NCBI GenBank assembly: GCA_963785125.1
Contig: CAWATU010000003.1
Coordinates: forward strand, 310,001-374,000
DNA: 64,000 bases
Source of the DNA: QHXN01 sp963785125
Lineage (GTDB): Bacteria > Acidobacteriota > Blastocatellia > Pyrinomonadales > Pyrinomonadaceae
Direction: 5' to 3'
In this document: in pieces, positions 27,152-34,490 of the stretch
How the letters are laid out: each line of letters begins with the position of its first letter
Numbering within the stretch: position 1 is the stretch's first letter
Translations under genes and position numbers: made by a program
Notes under the pieces: model-generated
Databases searched by the model: none
What the model was told of the DNA's origin: nothing
What the model saw: the letters and a program-made list of their open reading frames with translations, nothing else

Positions 27152-27829
27152 TCACGTGACCTTCTTCCAGACGACGGAGTAGCGCCACAGCAGGTGCCTC
27201 GACACGAGCGCGCCGGGGAGCATCAACGCGCAGAGTTCACGCACCCGCGCCAGTGTGAGGTAGGTGTCGTGCCGCCCGTGTTCGTCCCACGCGCGGCGCA
27301 CCTCGCGGGGCGGCCTCAGACGGCCGCGCCTGAACAGACTCAACCCGAGGCTCAAAGGCACGGCCAGCGCGCCCATGAAGGCGTCCGACAATCCCTCTGG
27401 CTGAAACAGATCGAGGACGAGCAGCACGCCGCCCGGCTTCAACGCGCGCTTCAACTTCGATAGCACCTCCTCGGTGGGCAGGTGGTGGAGCGTGGCGAGG
27501 GTGGCGATGCAGTCGAACTTCTCGGCGGAGAGTTCCATCGCCGTCACGTCCGCGACCCGAAAGTCGATGTTCGGGAACCGTGCCGACCTCTCTCTGGCGA
27601 GCCCGATCATGTTCGGCGAAAGGTCGAGCGCGAGCACATGCTCCGAGTGTGTCGCCAGCAGGCGCGAGAACGCGCCCGTGCCGCACCCGAGGTCGAGCGC
27701 CTCGCGGCAGCGCCCGGGGATGTGCCGCGCGAGGAAGTCGTGGTAGTGGCTGCTGTGGTCCCACTCCTCGCCCGACAGCAGCGCGATGCAGTCGAAATCG
27801 GCCCGAACGTCAGACATCGCTTCGGCCAT
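27152..27829 (-). CDS. Class I SAM-dependent methyltransferase
   Basis: A 225-residue Rossmann methyltransferase. Motif I is ALDLGCGTGAFSR near 47, motif II has the acidic VLALDLSPNM, and the post-I segment is FRVADVTAMEL; LKPGGVLLVLDLFQ is motif III. The start is ATG 27829 or 27817. It lies two bases downstream of the ABC-2 permease, so the exporter and methyltransferase probably form one operon, perhaps for making or exporting a modified small molecule. The substrate is not determined by sequence. Confidence 0.8.
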   Translation of the reverse strand: MAEAMSDVRADFDCIALLSGEEWDHSSHYHDFLARHIPGRCREALDLGCGTGAFSRLLATHSEHVLALDLSPNMIGLARERSARFPNIDFRVADVTAMELSAEKFDCIATLATLHHLPTEEVLSKLKRALKPGGVLLVLDLFQPEGLSDAFMGALAVPLSLGLSLFRRGRLRPPREVRRAWDEHGRHDTYLTLARVRELCALMLPGALVSRHLLWRYSVVWKKVT

Positions 27830-27831
27830 AA

Positions 27832-28683
27832 TCAGAGGACGACGCGTGGGTAGAGGTAGGCGCCGAGGGCCACGAGGACGGCCGTCGTGATGAGCAGGAC
27901 GGCGAAGTCCGTGGGGAGGCCGAAGGTGCTGACGCCGTTCTGGAGCATCAGCGCGCGCAGGGCGTCCACCTCGTAGCTCAAAGGGTTGACGCGCGAGACG
28001 ACGCGCAGCCAGTCGGGCATCAGGCCGATGGGATAGATGGCGTTGCTCGCGAAGAACAGCGGCATCGTCAACAACTGGCCGATGCCCATGAAGCGCTCGC
28101 GCGTCTTCACCAGACACGCGATGATGAGCGAGAAGGTTGCGAAGAGCGCCGCGCCGAGCACGACCACGACCAGCACGCCCGCGAGCGCCAGAGGGTGCCA
28201 GTTCAACTTCACCCCCAGCAGCAGCGCCACCGCGTAGATGATGACGGCCTGCGAGAGCGCACGCACGCCGGCCGACAGGGCCTTGCCGAGCACGAGCGCC
28301 GAACGCGGCGTCGGGCTCACCAGAAACTTGTTCGTGATACCGAGGTCGCGCTCCCAGATGATGCCGACGCCGTAGAAGATGGAGACGAAGAGCGCGCTCT
28401 GGCCGAGGATGCCGGGGGCTATGAAGTCGAGGTAGGGCAGGTCGCCGGTCGGGATAATGCGCGCACGCGCGAAGACGCCGCCGAACAGCACGAGCCACAG
28501 GATGGGCTGGACGGCGCGCGTGAGCAGTTCGGTGAAGTCGTGCCGCAGCTTGCGTACTTCCAGCTCGGCTATCGCCAGCGTCTTGACGAAGAACCCGCGG
28601 GTCTTCGTCAAGACGCTGATACTCGCGGGGGCGCACGGCTCAGCCGAGGCGCCGCGCCGCACGTCTTCCTCTTGAAGTCTCAC
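27832..28683 (-). CDS. ABC-2 type transporter permease
   Basis: About 283 residues with six hydrophobic segments from residue 40 on, including ILWLVLFGGVFARA, QAVIIYAVALLLGVKL and VLLITTAVLVALGAYL. WERDLGITNKFLVSPTPRSA is the conserved cytoplasmic loop of DrrB-like drug/polymer exporters. I use GTG 28683, which follows a GGAGG eight bases upstream; this makes it overlap the ATPase gene by 44 bases. A longer open frame to 28800 runs antisense-like inside the ATPase and has no homology. It pairs with the ATPase encoded directly upstream. Confidence 0.82.
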   Translation of the reverse strand: MRLQEEDVRRGASAEPCAPASISVLTKTRGFFVKTLAIAELEVRKLRHDFTELLTRAVQPILWLVLFGGVFARARIIPTGDLPYLDFIAPGILGQSALFVSIFYGVGIIWERDLGITNKFLVSPTPRSALVLGKALSAGVRALSQAVIIYAVALLLGVKLNWHPLALAGVLVVVVLGAALFATFSLIIACLVKTRERFMGIGQLLTMPLFFASNAIYPIGLMPDWLRVVSRVNPLSYEVDALRALMLQNGVSTFGLPTDFAVLLITTAVLVALGAYLYPRVVL

Positions 28684-29437
28684 GGTAGCTGCCTCCCGAG
28701 TCGAGCGTGTCGCCCGCGTAGTGTATGAAGACATCGCCGAGCGTTGCCTGCGGGTTGCCGACCGAAGCCTTGAGTTGTTCGGGCGTGTCGTCGATGACAA
28801 TCCTGCCGCGGTGCATGATGGCGACGCGGCCGCACAGGTGCTCGGCCTCCTCCATGTAATGGGTCGTGAGGAAGATGGTCGTGCCGAACTCTTCGCGCAG
28901 CCGCGCGATGTGTCCCCACACAGCGCCGCGCGCGACGGGGTCGAGCCCCGTCGTCGGCTCGTCCAGAAACAGGAGCGGCGGGCGGTGGAGCGTTGACTGC
29001 GCTATCTCCAGACGCCGAATCATTCCACCCGAGTACTGCCGCACGAGCTTGGACGCGTCGTCCTGAAGGCCGACGAGCGTGAGCGCGTCGCGCACGCGTT
29101 CCTCACGTTCGGCCCGCGGGATGTCGTAGAGCTTGGCGAAGATGAGGAGGTTCTCGTAGCCGGTCAGCGCGCCGTCCACCGAGAGCATCTGCGGCACGTA
29201 GCCTATCTGGCGCCGCACGTCGGAGGGGCGGCGGGCCACGTCGAAGCCCGCGACCCGCGCGACGCCCGAGGTCGGCGGCAGCAGCGTCGTCAGCATCTTG
29301 ATGACCGTCGTCTTGCCCGCGCCGTTCGGCCCCAGCAGCCCGAAGACCTCGCCGCGCCCGACCGCGATGGTCAGCGCGTCCACGGCTGTCAGCTTGCCGA
29401 ACCTGCGCGTCAGCGCCTGAGTCTCAAGAATAGTCAT
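28640..29437 (-). CDS. ABC transporter ATPase (DrrA/CcmA-like)
   Basis: 265 residues. Walker A GPNGAGKTT near 37, Q-loop YVPQMLSVDG, signature YSGGMIRRLE near 138 (a variant of LSGGQ), Walker B LLFLDEPTTGLDP near 155 and the switch His in LTTHYMEEAEHLC. The C-terminal tail (ATLGDVFIHYAGD) is that of the daunorubicin-resistance DrrA group. It is the first gene of the minus-strand unit ATPase-permease-methyltransferase and diverges from the methyltransferase at 29606, with a 168-base shared upstream region. Confidence 0.9.
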   Translation of the reverse strand: MTILETQALTRRFGKLTAVDALTIAVGRGEVFGLLGPNGAGKTTVIKMLTTLLPPTSGVARVAGFDVARRPSDVRRQIGYVPQMLSVDGALTGYENLLIFAKLYDIPRAEREERVRDALTLVGLQDDASKLVRQYSGGMIRRLEIAQSTLHRPPLLFLDEPTTGLDPVARGAVWGHIARLREEFGTTIFLTTHYMEEAEHLCGRVAIMHRGRIVIDDTPEQLKASVGNPQATLGDVFIHYAGDTLDSGGSYRETSRGRRAARRLG

Positions 29438-29605
29438 TCGGTTTTATACGGTTCGGCGAATGAGATTATTGCTCCGTCAGTCGGCATACTGTATTCTGTC
29501 GCCTCGGCTCGTTGCATTGACGGACATAATACCAGCCCTTCGCGTCACCTCTCGAAACGTTCGCGTCAGCCCCTTTGAAAAGCTTTCAGGCGGAACCGAA
29601 GCGAC

Positions 29606-30451
29606 ATGCGCCAAGACCCGGGAATCCCTCGCGCAGATTCCAGCGACGCCAGCCCCGAGCTGTTCGACGGTCAGGCCGTATTCTTCGACCGGCGGACGGG
29701 CCTGCCCGAAGAGTGTTGCCGCGCCGTGGCGCAGAAGCTAGTCGAGTTCGACACGGCACACGCGGGCGGTCTCGTCGTCGAGGTCGGCTGCGGCACGGGG
29801 CAGATAGGGCAGTGGGTTGTCGGGTCGGCCCGCTACGTCGGGTTCGACCTCTCCTCGAACATGCTGAGAGAGTTTCAGAGGCGGCTCGGCGCGGGGCAGA
29901 GCGCTCCGCTCGTTCAGGCCGACGCCAACGCGACGTGGCCGTTCGCGGACGGTTCGGCCGCCGTCATCTTCAGCTCGCGGGCCGTTCACCTGCTTGAGCG
30001 CGAGCACGTCGCCGCGGAGATTTTTCGTCTCGCTTCGCCGGCCGGCGCGAACGTCATCCTCGGCAGGATTGAGCGGACGCCCGGCAGCGTGAAAGAACGC
30101 ATGGCGCAGGAGATGAACGAGCGCCTACGCCAACGCGGCCTTAAGGGCAGGCGCGGGCATCGGCGCAACCGAAAGCTCTTCGAGTCGTGCGAACGGCTCG
30201 GCGCGGAGATACTTGAGCCCGTTCCCGTGGCGACGTGGAAGACTGCGGCGAGCCCGCGGCAGTCGCTCGACTCCTGGCGCAGCCTGACGGGGCTCGGCGG
30301 ACTGCCGGTCTCTGCGGAGACGCGCGCAGAGGTATTAAACGAACTTGAAGTCTGGGCGGCGGAGACGTTCGGCGGACTCGAACGTGCGTTCGAGTTCGAG
30401 GAGACATACATGCTCAGCCTCTTACGCGTGCCGCCGGCTCGTAAAGCCTGA
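29606..30451 (+). CDS. Class I SAM-dependent methyltransferase
   Basis: 281 residues. Motif I VVEVGCGTGQIGQW near 57, acidic motif II YVGFDLSSNM, and ADANATWPFADGSAAVIF as the post-I region mark an AdoMet enzyme of the UbiE/MenG-like type. A basic stretch after residue 160 (RGLKGRRGHRRNRK) is unusual. It starts 38 bases before the first molybdenum-storage-like gene and could be the first gene of that unit, although no functional link is evident. Confidence 0.75.
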   Translation: MRQDPGIPRADSSDASPELFDGQAVFFDRRTGLPEECCRAVAQKLVEFDTAHAGGLVVEVGCGTGQIGQWVVGSARYVGFDLSSNMLREFQRRLGAGQSAPLVQADANATWPFADGSAAVIFSSRAVHLLEREHVAAEIFRLASPAGANVILGRIERTPGSVKERMAQEMNERLRQRGLKGRRGHRRNRKLFESCERLGAEILEPVPVATWKTAASPRQSLDSWRSLTGLGGLPVSAETRAEVLNELEVWAAETFGGLERAFEFEETYMLSLLRVPPARKA

Positions 30452-30489
30452 AACGCACTCCAACCCGCAGCGAGCGACAATAACAACAG

Positions 30490-31305
30490 ATGCAGAACAC
30501 CCTACTGACCGAACTCGGCAAGTCGCTGTTAACAGGCTCTCTGGACGAAGGGCGCCTGATGGCGCAGACCGGCGAGCAGCCGGCCGTGCAGATTCTCCCC
30601 GAAGCCAACGTCGTCAAGATCGGCGGCCAGAGCTTCATCGACCGCGGGCGCGTGGCCGTCTTTCCACTGATCGAGGAGATCGTGGAGAACCTGCGCCGGC
30701 ACAAGATGATTATCGGCACGGGCGCGGGCACGCGCGCGCGCCACGCCTACAGCGTCGGGCTCGACCTCGGGCTCCCGACGGGCGTCTTGAGTGTGCTCGG
30801 GACGTTCGTCAGTATGCAGAACGCGCGGATGCTCAACTACCTTCTGGCGAAGCACGGCATCCCATTCATCGAGCCTGCGCAGTTCGCGCAACTGCCGCAC
30901 TATCTGGCCGAGCGCGGCGCCGTCATCTTCTTCGGCATGCCGCCCTACATCTACTGGCACACCAACCCCTCGGTCGGCCGCATCCCCCCGCACCGCACGG
31001 ACACCGGCAGCTACCTCGTGAGCGAGGTCTTCGGCACGCGCTCGATGATCTTCGTCAAGGACGAGCAGGGGCTCTACACGGCCGACCCGAAGAAGGAGCG
31101 CAATGCGAAGTTCATTCCGAAGATAAGCGTCTCGGAGCTTGAGCAGCTCGACTTGCAGGACGTGGTCGTCGAGCGCAGCGTCCTTGAGTTGATGCGGAAC
31201 GCGACGCACCGGCGCTCCATCCAGATCATCAACGGCCTTGAGCGCGGTAACTTGTCTAAGGCGCTCGACGGCGAGCACGTCGGCACCATCATCACTTCCG
31301 ACTAA
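30490..31305 (+). CDS. Molybdenum storage protein-like subunit (amino acid kinase fold), first copy
   Basis: 271 residues with the amino-acid-kinase fold used by UMP kinases and by the MosA/MosB subunits that store polyoxomolybdate clusters in Azotobacter. Seen: NVVKIGGQSFIDRG (Lys/Gly nucleotide loop) near 41; IIGTGAGTRARHAYSVG near 75; an aromatic/His segment PPYIYWHTNPSVGRIPPHRT near 155; and the kinase-fold signature DEQGLYTADPKK near 197. GIPFIEPAQ and the His-rich middle fit storage subunits better than UMP kinases. A second copy follows after 36 bases, as expected for an alpha/beta storage complex, and modABC-like genes follow that. Confidence 0.78.
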   Translation: MQNTLLTELGKSLLTGSLDEGRLMAQTGEQPAVQILPEANVVKIGGQSFIDRGRVAVFPLIEEIVENLRRHKMIIGTGAGTRARHAYSVGLDLGLPTGVLSVLGTFVSMQNARMLNYLLAKHGIPFIEPAQFAQLPHYLAERGAVIFFGMPPYIYWHTNPSVGRIPPHRTDTGSYLVSEVFGTRSMIFVKDEQGLYTADPKKERNAKFIPKISVSELEQLDLQDVVVERSVLELMRNATHRRSIQIINGLERGNLSKALDGEHVGTIITSD

Positions 31306-31341
31306 ACGTAGTTCATCACCTGAGAAGGAGAACGCGCAATC

Positions 31342-32187
31342 TTGAGCGACTCATCTAAAGAGACGGACGGCCGACACCACGTCGAATCAATGCTCATGCG
31401 TGAGAGCCTCGTGGACAGAGAGGTGCAGAGGACGACCGAGACGCCGGTCTTCAGGATGCTCCCCGAGGCACACGTCATCAAGGTCGGCGGGCGCTCCGTG
31501 ATGGACGCCGGGCGCGCCGTCGTCTACCCCGTGGTCGAGGCGCTGGCCCGCTGCCTCAAGACGAAGAAACTGATTATCGGCACGGGCGGCGGCGTCCGGA
31601 GCCGACACGTCTTCTCGATAGGGATAGATTTGGGGCTGCCGACCGGCGTGCTGGCGCAGTTGGCCGTGGCCGACTCGCTCGGCAATGCGCACATCCTCGG
31701 CACACTGCTCGCGCCCTACGGCGTCGTCGCCATCCCGCCCGAAATCTTCGGCCACCTCCTGCCGCTCTTCATCGCGAGCGCGCCCGGCGTGGTCTTCAAC
31801 GGCGACCCGCCCTACTCGCTCTGGGAGCACCTGCCCGAGAGCGGGCGCATCCCGCCGCACCGCTCCGACGCCGGTTCGTTCCTGCTCGCCGAGTGTTTCG
31901 GCTGCAAGACCTTCACGCTGATTAAGGACGTGGACGGGCTCTACGACCGCGACCCGCGCGAGCACGCGGGCGCACAGCTCATCCGCGAGATAGACACCGA
32001 CGAGCTGCGGCGGCGCGGGTTCGAGTCGCTCCCGTTCGAGCGCATCCTGATAGACCTTTTGGATAACGCGAGGCTCCTGCGGTCAATCCAGATCGTCAAC
32101 GGCCGCCACCCCGAACGCATCGAAGCCGCGCTGGAGGGCGAGCATGTCGGCACCATCGTCCACGCCGGACACAAGGCGCGCGGTTAA
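31342..32187 (+). CDS. Molybdenum storage protein-like subunit (amino acid kinase fold), second copy
   Basis: 281 residues, clearly a paralogue of the preceding gene: HVIKVGGRSVMDAGRAV versus NVVKIGGQSFIDRGRVA, GTGGGVRSRHVFSIG, PPYSLWEHLPESGRIPPHRS and DVDGLYDRDPREH. The TTG start at 31342 follows AGAAGGAG about ten bases upstream; the first 30 residues are charged and divergent. Two unequal subunits fit a MosA/MosB-type hetero-oligomer that takes up molybdate or tungstate with ATP. The modA start lies inside its 3' end, a 44-base overlap that implies cotranslation. Confidence 0.78.
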   Translation: MSDSSKETDGRHHVESMLMRESLVDREVQRTTETPVFRMLPEAHVIKVGGRSVMDAGRAVVYPVVEALARCLKTKKLIIGTGGGVRSRHVFSIGIDLGLPTGVLAQLAVADSLGNAHILGTLLAPYGVVAIPPEIFGHLLPLFIASAPGVVFNGDPPYSLWEHLPESGRIPPHRSDAGSFLLAECFGCKTFTLIKDVDGLYDRDPREHAGAQLIREIDTDELRRRGFESLPFERILIDLLDNARLLRSIQIVNGRHPERIEAALEGEHVGTIVHAGHKARG

Positions 32188-33001
32188 CGCGAACGGCAAC
32201 CCGAGTCTTCGATACTACGCGCGCTTAGTCTCTCTGGTCGTCTGTGCTGCCGCCCTGCTCGCGGGCTGCCGGAGTGAGACCCTCGTGGGTATGCGGCCAC
32301 AGACAATCACCGTCTCGGCCGCCTCCGACCTGACGCCTGCCTTTCAGGAGATAGGCAGACTGTTCGAGCAGCAGGGCGGCGGCACGAAAGTCATCTTCAA
32401 CTTCGGCTCGACCGGCCAACTGGCACAGCAGATCGAGCAGGGCGCGCCCGTTGACCTCTTCGCCGCCGCCAACGTCTCCTTCATCGACGGCCTTGAGCAG
32501 AAGGGCCTCATCATCCCAGACACCAAAGCGCTCTACGCGCAGGGGCGCATCACGCTCTGGATGCGCGACGACAGCACGCTCAAACTCGAACGGGTCGAAG
32601 ACCTCGCGCGGCCCGAGTTTAAAAAAGTCGCCATCGCCAACCCCGAGCACGCTCCCTACGGCGTGGCCGCGCGCGAGGCTTTGCAGACGGCGGGCGTGTG
32701 GGATGCGGTCGCGCAGAAGCTCGTCTACGGCGAGAACGTCAGCCAGACGTTGCAGTACGCAGAGAGCGGCAACGTGGACGTGGCGATTGTTGCGCTCTCG
32801 CTCAGCACGCAGAGCAAGGGTCGCTGGATGCTGATACCAGCCGAGATGCACAAGCCGCTCAATCAAGCATTAGCCGTCATCAAAGGGACGAAGCATGAGC
32901 AGGAGGCGCGACGCTTCGCCGCCTTCGTCAACTCCGCCGGAGGGCGCGCCGTGATGCGCCAGTACGGCTTCGTGCTGCCGGGCGAGGAGCCCGTGAAATG
33001 A
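32144..33001 (+). CDS. modA: Molybdate ABC transporter substrate-binding lipoprotein
   Basis: 285 residues. A lipoprotein signal ends in the lipobox LLAGC near residue 40. The mature part has the ModA hallmarks: VSAASDLTPAFQEIGRLFE, FNFGSTGQLAQQIEQGAP and VDLFAAAN, then ANPEHAPYGVAAREAL and GNVDVAIVALSL. The Ser and Tyr positions of the oxyanion site are preserved. ATG 32144 follows GGAGGGCGAG inside the preceding storage gene. The stop overlaps modB by four bases (ATGA), so the units are tightly coupled. Confidence 0.9.
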   Translation: MSAPSSTPDTRRAVNANGNPSLRYYARLVSLVVCAAALLAGCRSETLVGMRPQTITVSAASDLTPAFQEIGRLFEQQGGGTKVIFNFGSTGQLAQQIEQGAPVDLFAAANVSFIDGLEQKGLIIPDTKALYAQGRITLWMRDDSTLKLERVEDLARPEFKKVAIANPEHAPYGVAAREALQTAGVWDAVAQKLVYGENVSQTLQYAESGNVDVAIVALSLSTQSKGRWMLIPAEMHKPLNQALAVIKGTKHEQEARRFAAFVNSAGGRAVMRQYGFVLPGEEPVK

Positions 33002-33663
33002 ACTGGTCGGCGCTACAGCTCTCGATGCAGGTGACGGCCGTCGCGACCGCCGCGCTCTTCGTCGTCGGGCTCGCGCTCGGGGTGCTGCTCGGGCGCTACA
33101 AGTTCCGCGGGCAGATCATCGTCGAGACAATCATCTTCCTGCCGCTGGTGCTGCCGCCGAGCGTCCTCGGGTATTTTCTCCTTCTGGCTCTGGGGCGCGG
33201 GAGCCCTGTGGTCGAGTGGTTTCACGTTCAGATAGTCTTCACGTGGCCGGCGGCGGCCATCGCTTCGGCGATTGTCGGGTTGCCTTTGATGGTGCAGGCG
33301 TCAAGGGCGGCCGTGGCCGGCGTCGATCCCGTTTTGGAGAACGCAGCGCGGACGCTCGGGTCGTCTGAGTGGGAGATACTGTGGCGTGTGACGCTGCCGC
33401 TGGCGCGGCGCGGCGTGGTCGCGGGGCTCATCCTGGGCTCGGCGCGTGCGCTCGGTGAGTTCGGCGCGACGCTGATGGTGGCGGGCAACATTCCGGGCCG
33501 GACGCAGACGTTGCCGCTCGCCGTCTACGACGCTGTGCAGTCGCGCCGTTACGAGGAGGCGAACGTGATGCTGCTGGTCTTGACGAGCCTCGCCTTCGCC
33601 GGCCTGTGGTGCGTGCGGCGCTTGGAGCAGCCCGCGTACCGGCGACGCGCCGACGCGCGTTAG
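32998..33663 (+). CDS. modB: Molybdate ABC transporter permease
   Basis: 221 residues with five hydrophobic segments and the EAA loop of ABC permeases (ENAARTLGSSEWEILWRVTL near 112-131, then PLARRGVVAGLILG). LPLVLPPSVLGYFLLL and ARALGEFGATLMVAGNIPG are ModB signatures. It overlaps modA by four bases and is followed by the ATPase gene after 12 bases. With modA and modC it forms a full importer in the same run as the two storage-like subunits. Confidence 0.9.
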   Translation: MNWSALQLSMQVTAVATAALFVVGLALGVLLGRYKFRGQIIVETIIFLPLVLPPSVLGYFLLLALGRGSPVVEWFHVQIVFTWPAAAIASAIVGLPLMVQASRAAVAGVDPVLENAARTLGSSEWEILWRVTLPLARRGVVAGLILGSARALGEFGATLMVAGNIPGRTQTLPLAVYDAVQSRRYEEANVMLLVLTSLAFAGLWCVRRLEQPAYRRRADAR

Positions 33664-33675
33664 AGCGACAGTGTG

Positions 33676-34407
33676 ATGGAAGCGCCCGGCCTCAAGATAG
33701 ATTTCGAGAAACGTCTGGCGACCTTCAACCTGCGCGTGCGGTTGGAGGTCGGCGCGGAGATACTCGTGCTCTTTGGCCCTTCGGGCGCGGGCAAGACGCA
33801 GACGCTCAACGCCATCGCGGGACTGACGACGCCCGACTCCGGCGAAATCCTGCTCGGCGGCTCGCCCTTCTTCCGCTCCGGGAACAACGGTCACGCCTTC
33901 AACCTCCCGCCGCGCAAGCGGCGCGTCGGCTACGTCTTCCAGCAGTACGCACTCTTCCCGCACCTGACGGCGCTTGAGAACGTGGCCTACGCGCTGTGGC
34001 GGCAGCCCGGGGCGCGCGAGCGAGCCGAAGGGTTGCTGGAACGGATGCACCTCGCGCAGTTGGCGAACCGTTACCCGCACGAGTTGTCGGGCGGACAGCA
34101 GCAGCGCGTCGGCATCGCGCGCGCGCTGGCGATGAAGCCGCGCGTGCTGCTCATGGACGAGCCCTTCTCCGCGCTCGACAGCCCGACGCGCCAGCGTCTG
34201 CATCAGGACCTGATTGCTCTGCAACAGGAGGAGCGTTTGACGGTCGTCTACGTCACGCACAACCTCGCCGACGCCTTTGCCGTCGGCCACCGCCTGGCCA
34301 TCATGCGCGAGGGAAGCATCGAGCAGGTCGGCGTGCCCGAAGACGTGCGACGCAACCCCGCGAACCCGCTCGTCCTCGCCGCGCTCGGGATATCCGAAGT
34401 GAATTAA
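33676..34407 (+). CDS. modC: Molybdate ABC transporter ATPase, short form without TOBE domain
   Basis: 243 residues from ATG 33676 (a GTG three bases earlier is possible). Walker A GPSGAGKTQT near 37, Q-loop YVFQQYALFPHL, signature LSGGQQQRVGIARAL, Walker B VLLMDEPFSALD and switch His VYVTHNLADAFAV are complete. E. coli ModC is about 350 residues because of a C-terminal Mop/TOBE regulatory domain; here the protein stops after the ATPase core. A separate TOBE-bearing regulator is encoded at 37943-38359. The TAA stop is inside the left arm of a perfect palindrome. Confidence 0.85.
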   Translation: MEAPGLKIDFEKRLATFNLRVRLEVGAEILVLFGPSGAGKTQTLNAIAGLTTPDSGEILLGGSPFFRSGNNGHAFNLPPRKRRVGYVFQQYALFPHLTALENVAYALWRQPGARERAEGLLERMHLAQLANRYPHELSGGQQQRVGIARALAMKPRVLLMDEPFSALDSPTRQRLHQDLIALQQEERLTVVYVTHNLADAFAVGHRLAIMREGSIEQVGVPEDVRRNPANPLVLAALGISEVN

Positions 34408-34483
34408 CCACCGCAGACACAGAGGCACGGCTTTGAAGCGATAAGTCTTCAAAGCCGTGCCTCTGTGTCTGCGGTGGTTAATT
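34402..34483. repeat. Palindromic intergenic repeat, family A copy 3 (perfect 37-bp arms)
   Basis: Arms at 34402-34438 and 34447-34483 are perfect reverse complements with an 8-base loop (CGATAAGT). It lies between the convergent modC and TonB-receptor genes and includes the modC stop. Likely a two-way terminator. Confidence 0.92.
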
Positions 34484-34490
34484 GTTTTCT

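Noticed and set aside
27830..28636. N-terminal extension of the methyltransferase into the permease region
   Set aside because: It is an out-of-frame reading of the permease gene; the methyltransferase core begins at 27829 or 27817.
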